From contig NZ_FMMP01000007.1 of NCBI RefSeq assembly GCF_900095725.1, forward strand, positions 186,001-250,000: a stretch of 64,000 nt of DNA, written 5' to 3'. Below, one piece after another: positions 63,803 through 64,000 of the stretch; the stretch's first letter is position 1, and each line of letters starts with the position of its first letter. The notes below the pieces were generated by a model. The model saw nothing but the letters and a program-made list of their open reading frames with translations, was not told the DNA's origin and did no database searches. The translations under genes were made by a program, and so were the position numbers. This DNA comes from Cellulosilyticum sp. I15G10I2. GTDB taxonomy: Bacteria; Bacillota; Clostridia; Lachnospirales; Cellulosilyticaceae.

Positions 63803-64000
63803 ATGGAGTCAAAGCAATTAGAATATATTATTAAAATTGCCGAAGAATGTAATATTACCCATGCTGCCGAAAAACTTTTTCTTACTCAGTCAGCGCTTAA
63901 TCAACAGCTACTTAAATTAGAAAAAGATTTAGGCACGCCGCTTTTTCATCGATCAAGGACCAATTGGCGTCCCACCAAAGCAGGTGAGGTGTATATCAAA
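63803..64000 (+). CDS. LysR-family regulator (module 2; 3' end outside window)
   Basis: An ATG at 63803 with AAAGGAG 8 bases upstream opens a frame of 66 codons that runs off the window. The sequence MESKQLEYIIKIAEECNITH then AAEKLFLTQSALNQQLLKLEK is a LysR helix-turn-helix, similar to the module 1 regulator. Divergent from gudD, it probably controls the second aldarate module through the repeated 48-base blocks. Confidence 0.85.
   Translation, partial: MESKQLEYIIKIAEECNITHAAEKLFLTQSALNQQLLKLEKDLGTPLFHRSRTNWRPTKAGEVYIK

Noticed and set aside
1-64000. CRISPR arrays, tRNA/rRNA genes, prophage or intact insertion sequences
   Set aside because: Read for spaced direct repeats, CCA-ended cloverleafs, rRNA-like conserved segments and transposase or integrase motifs; none found by eye. 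A tRNAscan and ISfinder run would be decisive.

Overview
The window is a stretch of an AT-rich, low-GC Firmicutes chromosome. Purine-rich Shine-Dalgarno sequences are strong, intrinsic hairpin terminators are abundant, and many genes start with GTG or TTG. Gene content (CvfB, ECF S component, BMP-type nucleoside importer, large numbers of Cache chemoreceptors and HD-GYP/EAL proteins) suggests an anaerobic member of the Clostridia, probably in or near Lachnospirales. That placement is inference; no rRNA or marker gene is present. There are no tRNA or rRNA genes, no intact transposase gene and no CRISPR array.

Layout. 1-1525: partial membrane-anchored regulator. 1.9-4.1 kb: HelD-type helicase, then a 0.54 kb gap with a possible antisense RNA and a 52-codon ORF. 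4.6-5.4 kb and 19.7-20.4 kb: two paralogous secreted CAP proteins with Cys-X5-Cys repeats. They flank a block holding a PAS histidine kinase, an EAL-HDOD protein and a complete autoinducer-2 (lsr) locus: lsrACDBF on the minus strand, and divergent lsrRK followed by a cupin and an extra periplasmic-type binding protein. 20.5-24.9 kb: HD-GYP receptor, rhodanese lipoprotein, CvfB and an unknown protein. 24.9-30.5 kb: a BMP-type nucleoside ABC importer with a terminator-containing leader and two large hairpins inside the operon. 30.5-35 kb: two tandemly duplicated chemoreceptors. 35.3-42 kb: RNase HI, small phosphatase-like protein, radical SAM protein, vitamin B6 salvage pair, LysM 5'-nucleotidase, Tpx/TrxB.

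42-64 kb is dominated by two aldarate (sugar diacid) modules, each pairing a glucarate dehydratase with a complete tripartite tricarboxylate (TctABC-type) transporter and a divergent LysR regulator. The second also has galactarate dehydratase. Between them lie an AraC regulator, a cytoplasmic GH78 rhamnosidase and an HD-GYP/hybrid kinase/response regulator operon. The themes are plant polysaccharide sugars and sugar acids, interspecies signalling by AI-2, and elaborate c-di-GMP and chemotactic sensing.

Most notable: a clostridial lsr locus with a cupin where lsrG would be; the Cys-hexad CAP proteins; an unassigned terminator/antiterminator leader before the BMP gene; a GC-rich island before a solo diacid-sensing domain; and a duplicated 48-bp block before both units of the second aldarate module.
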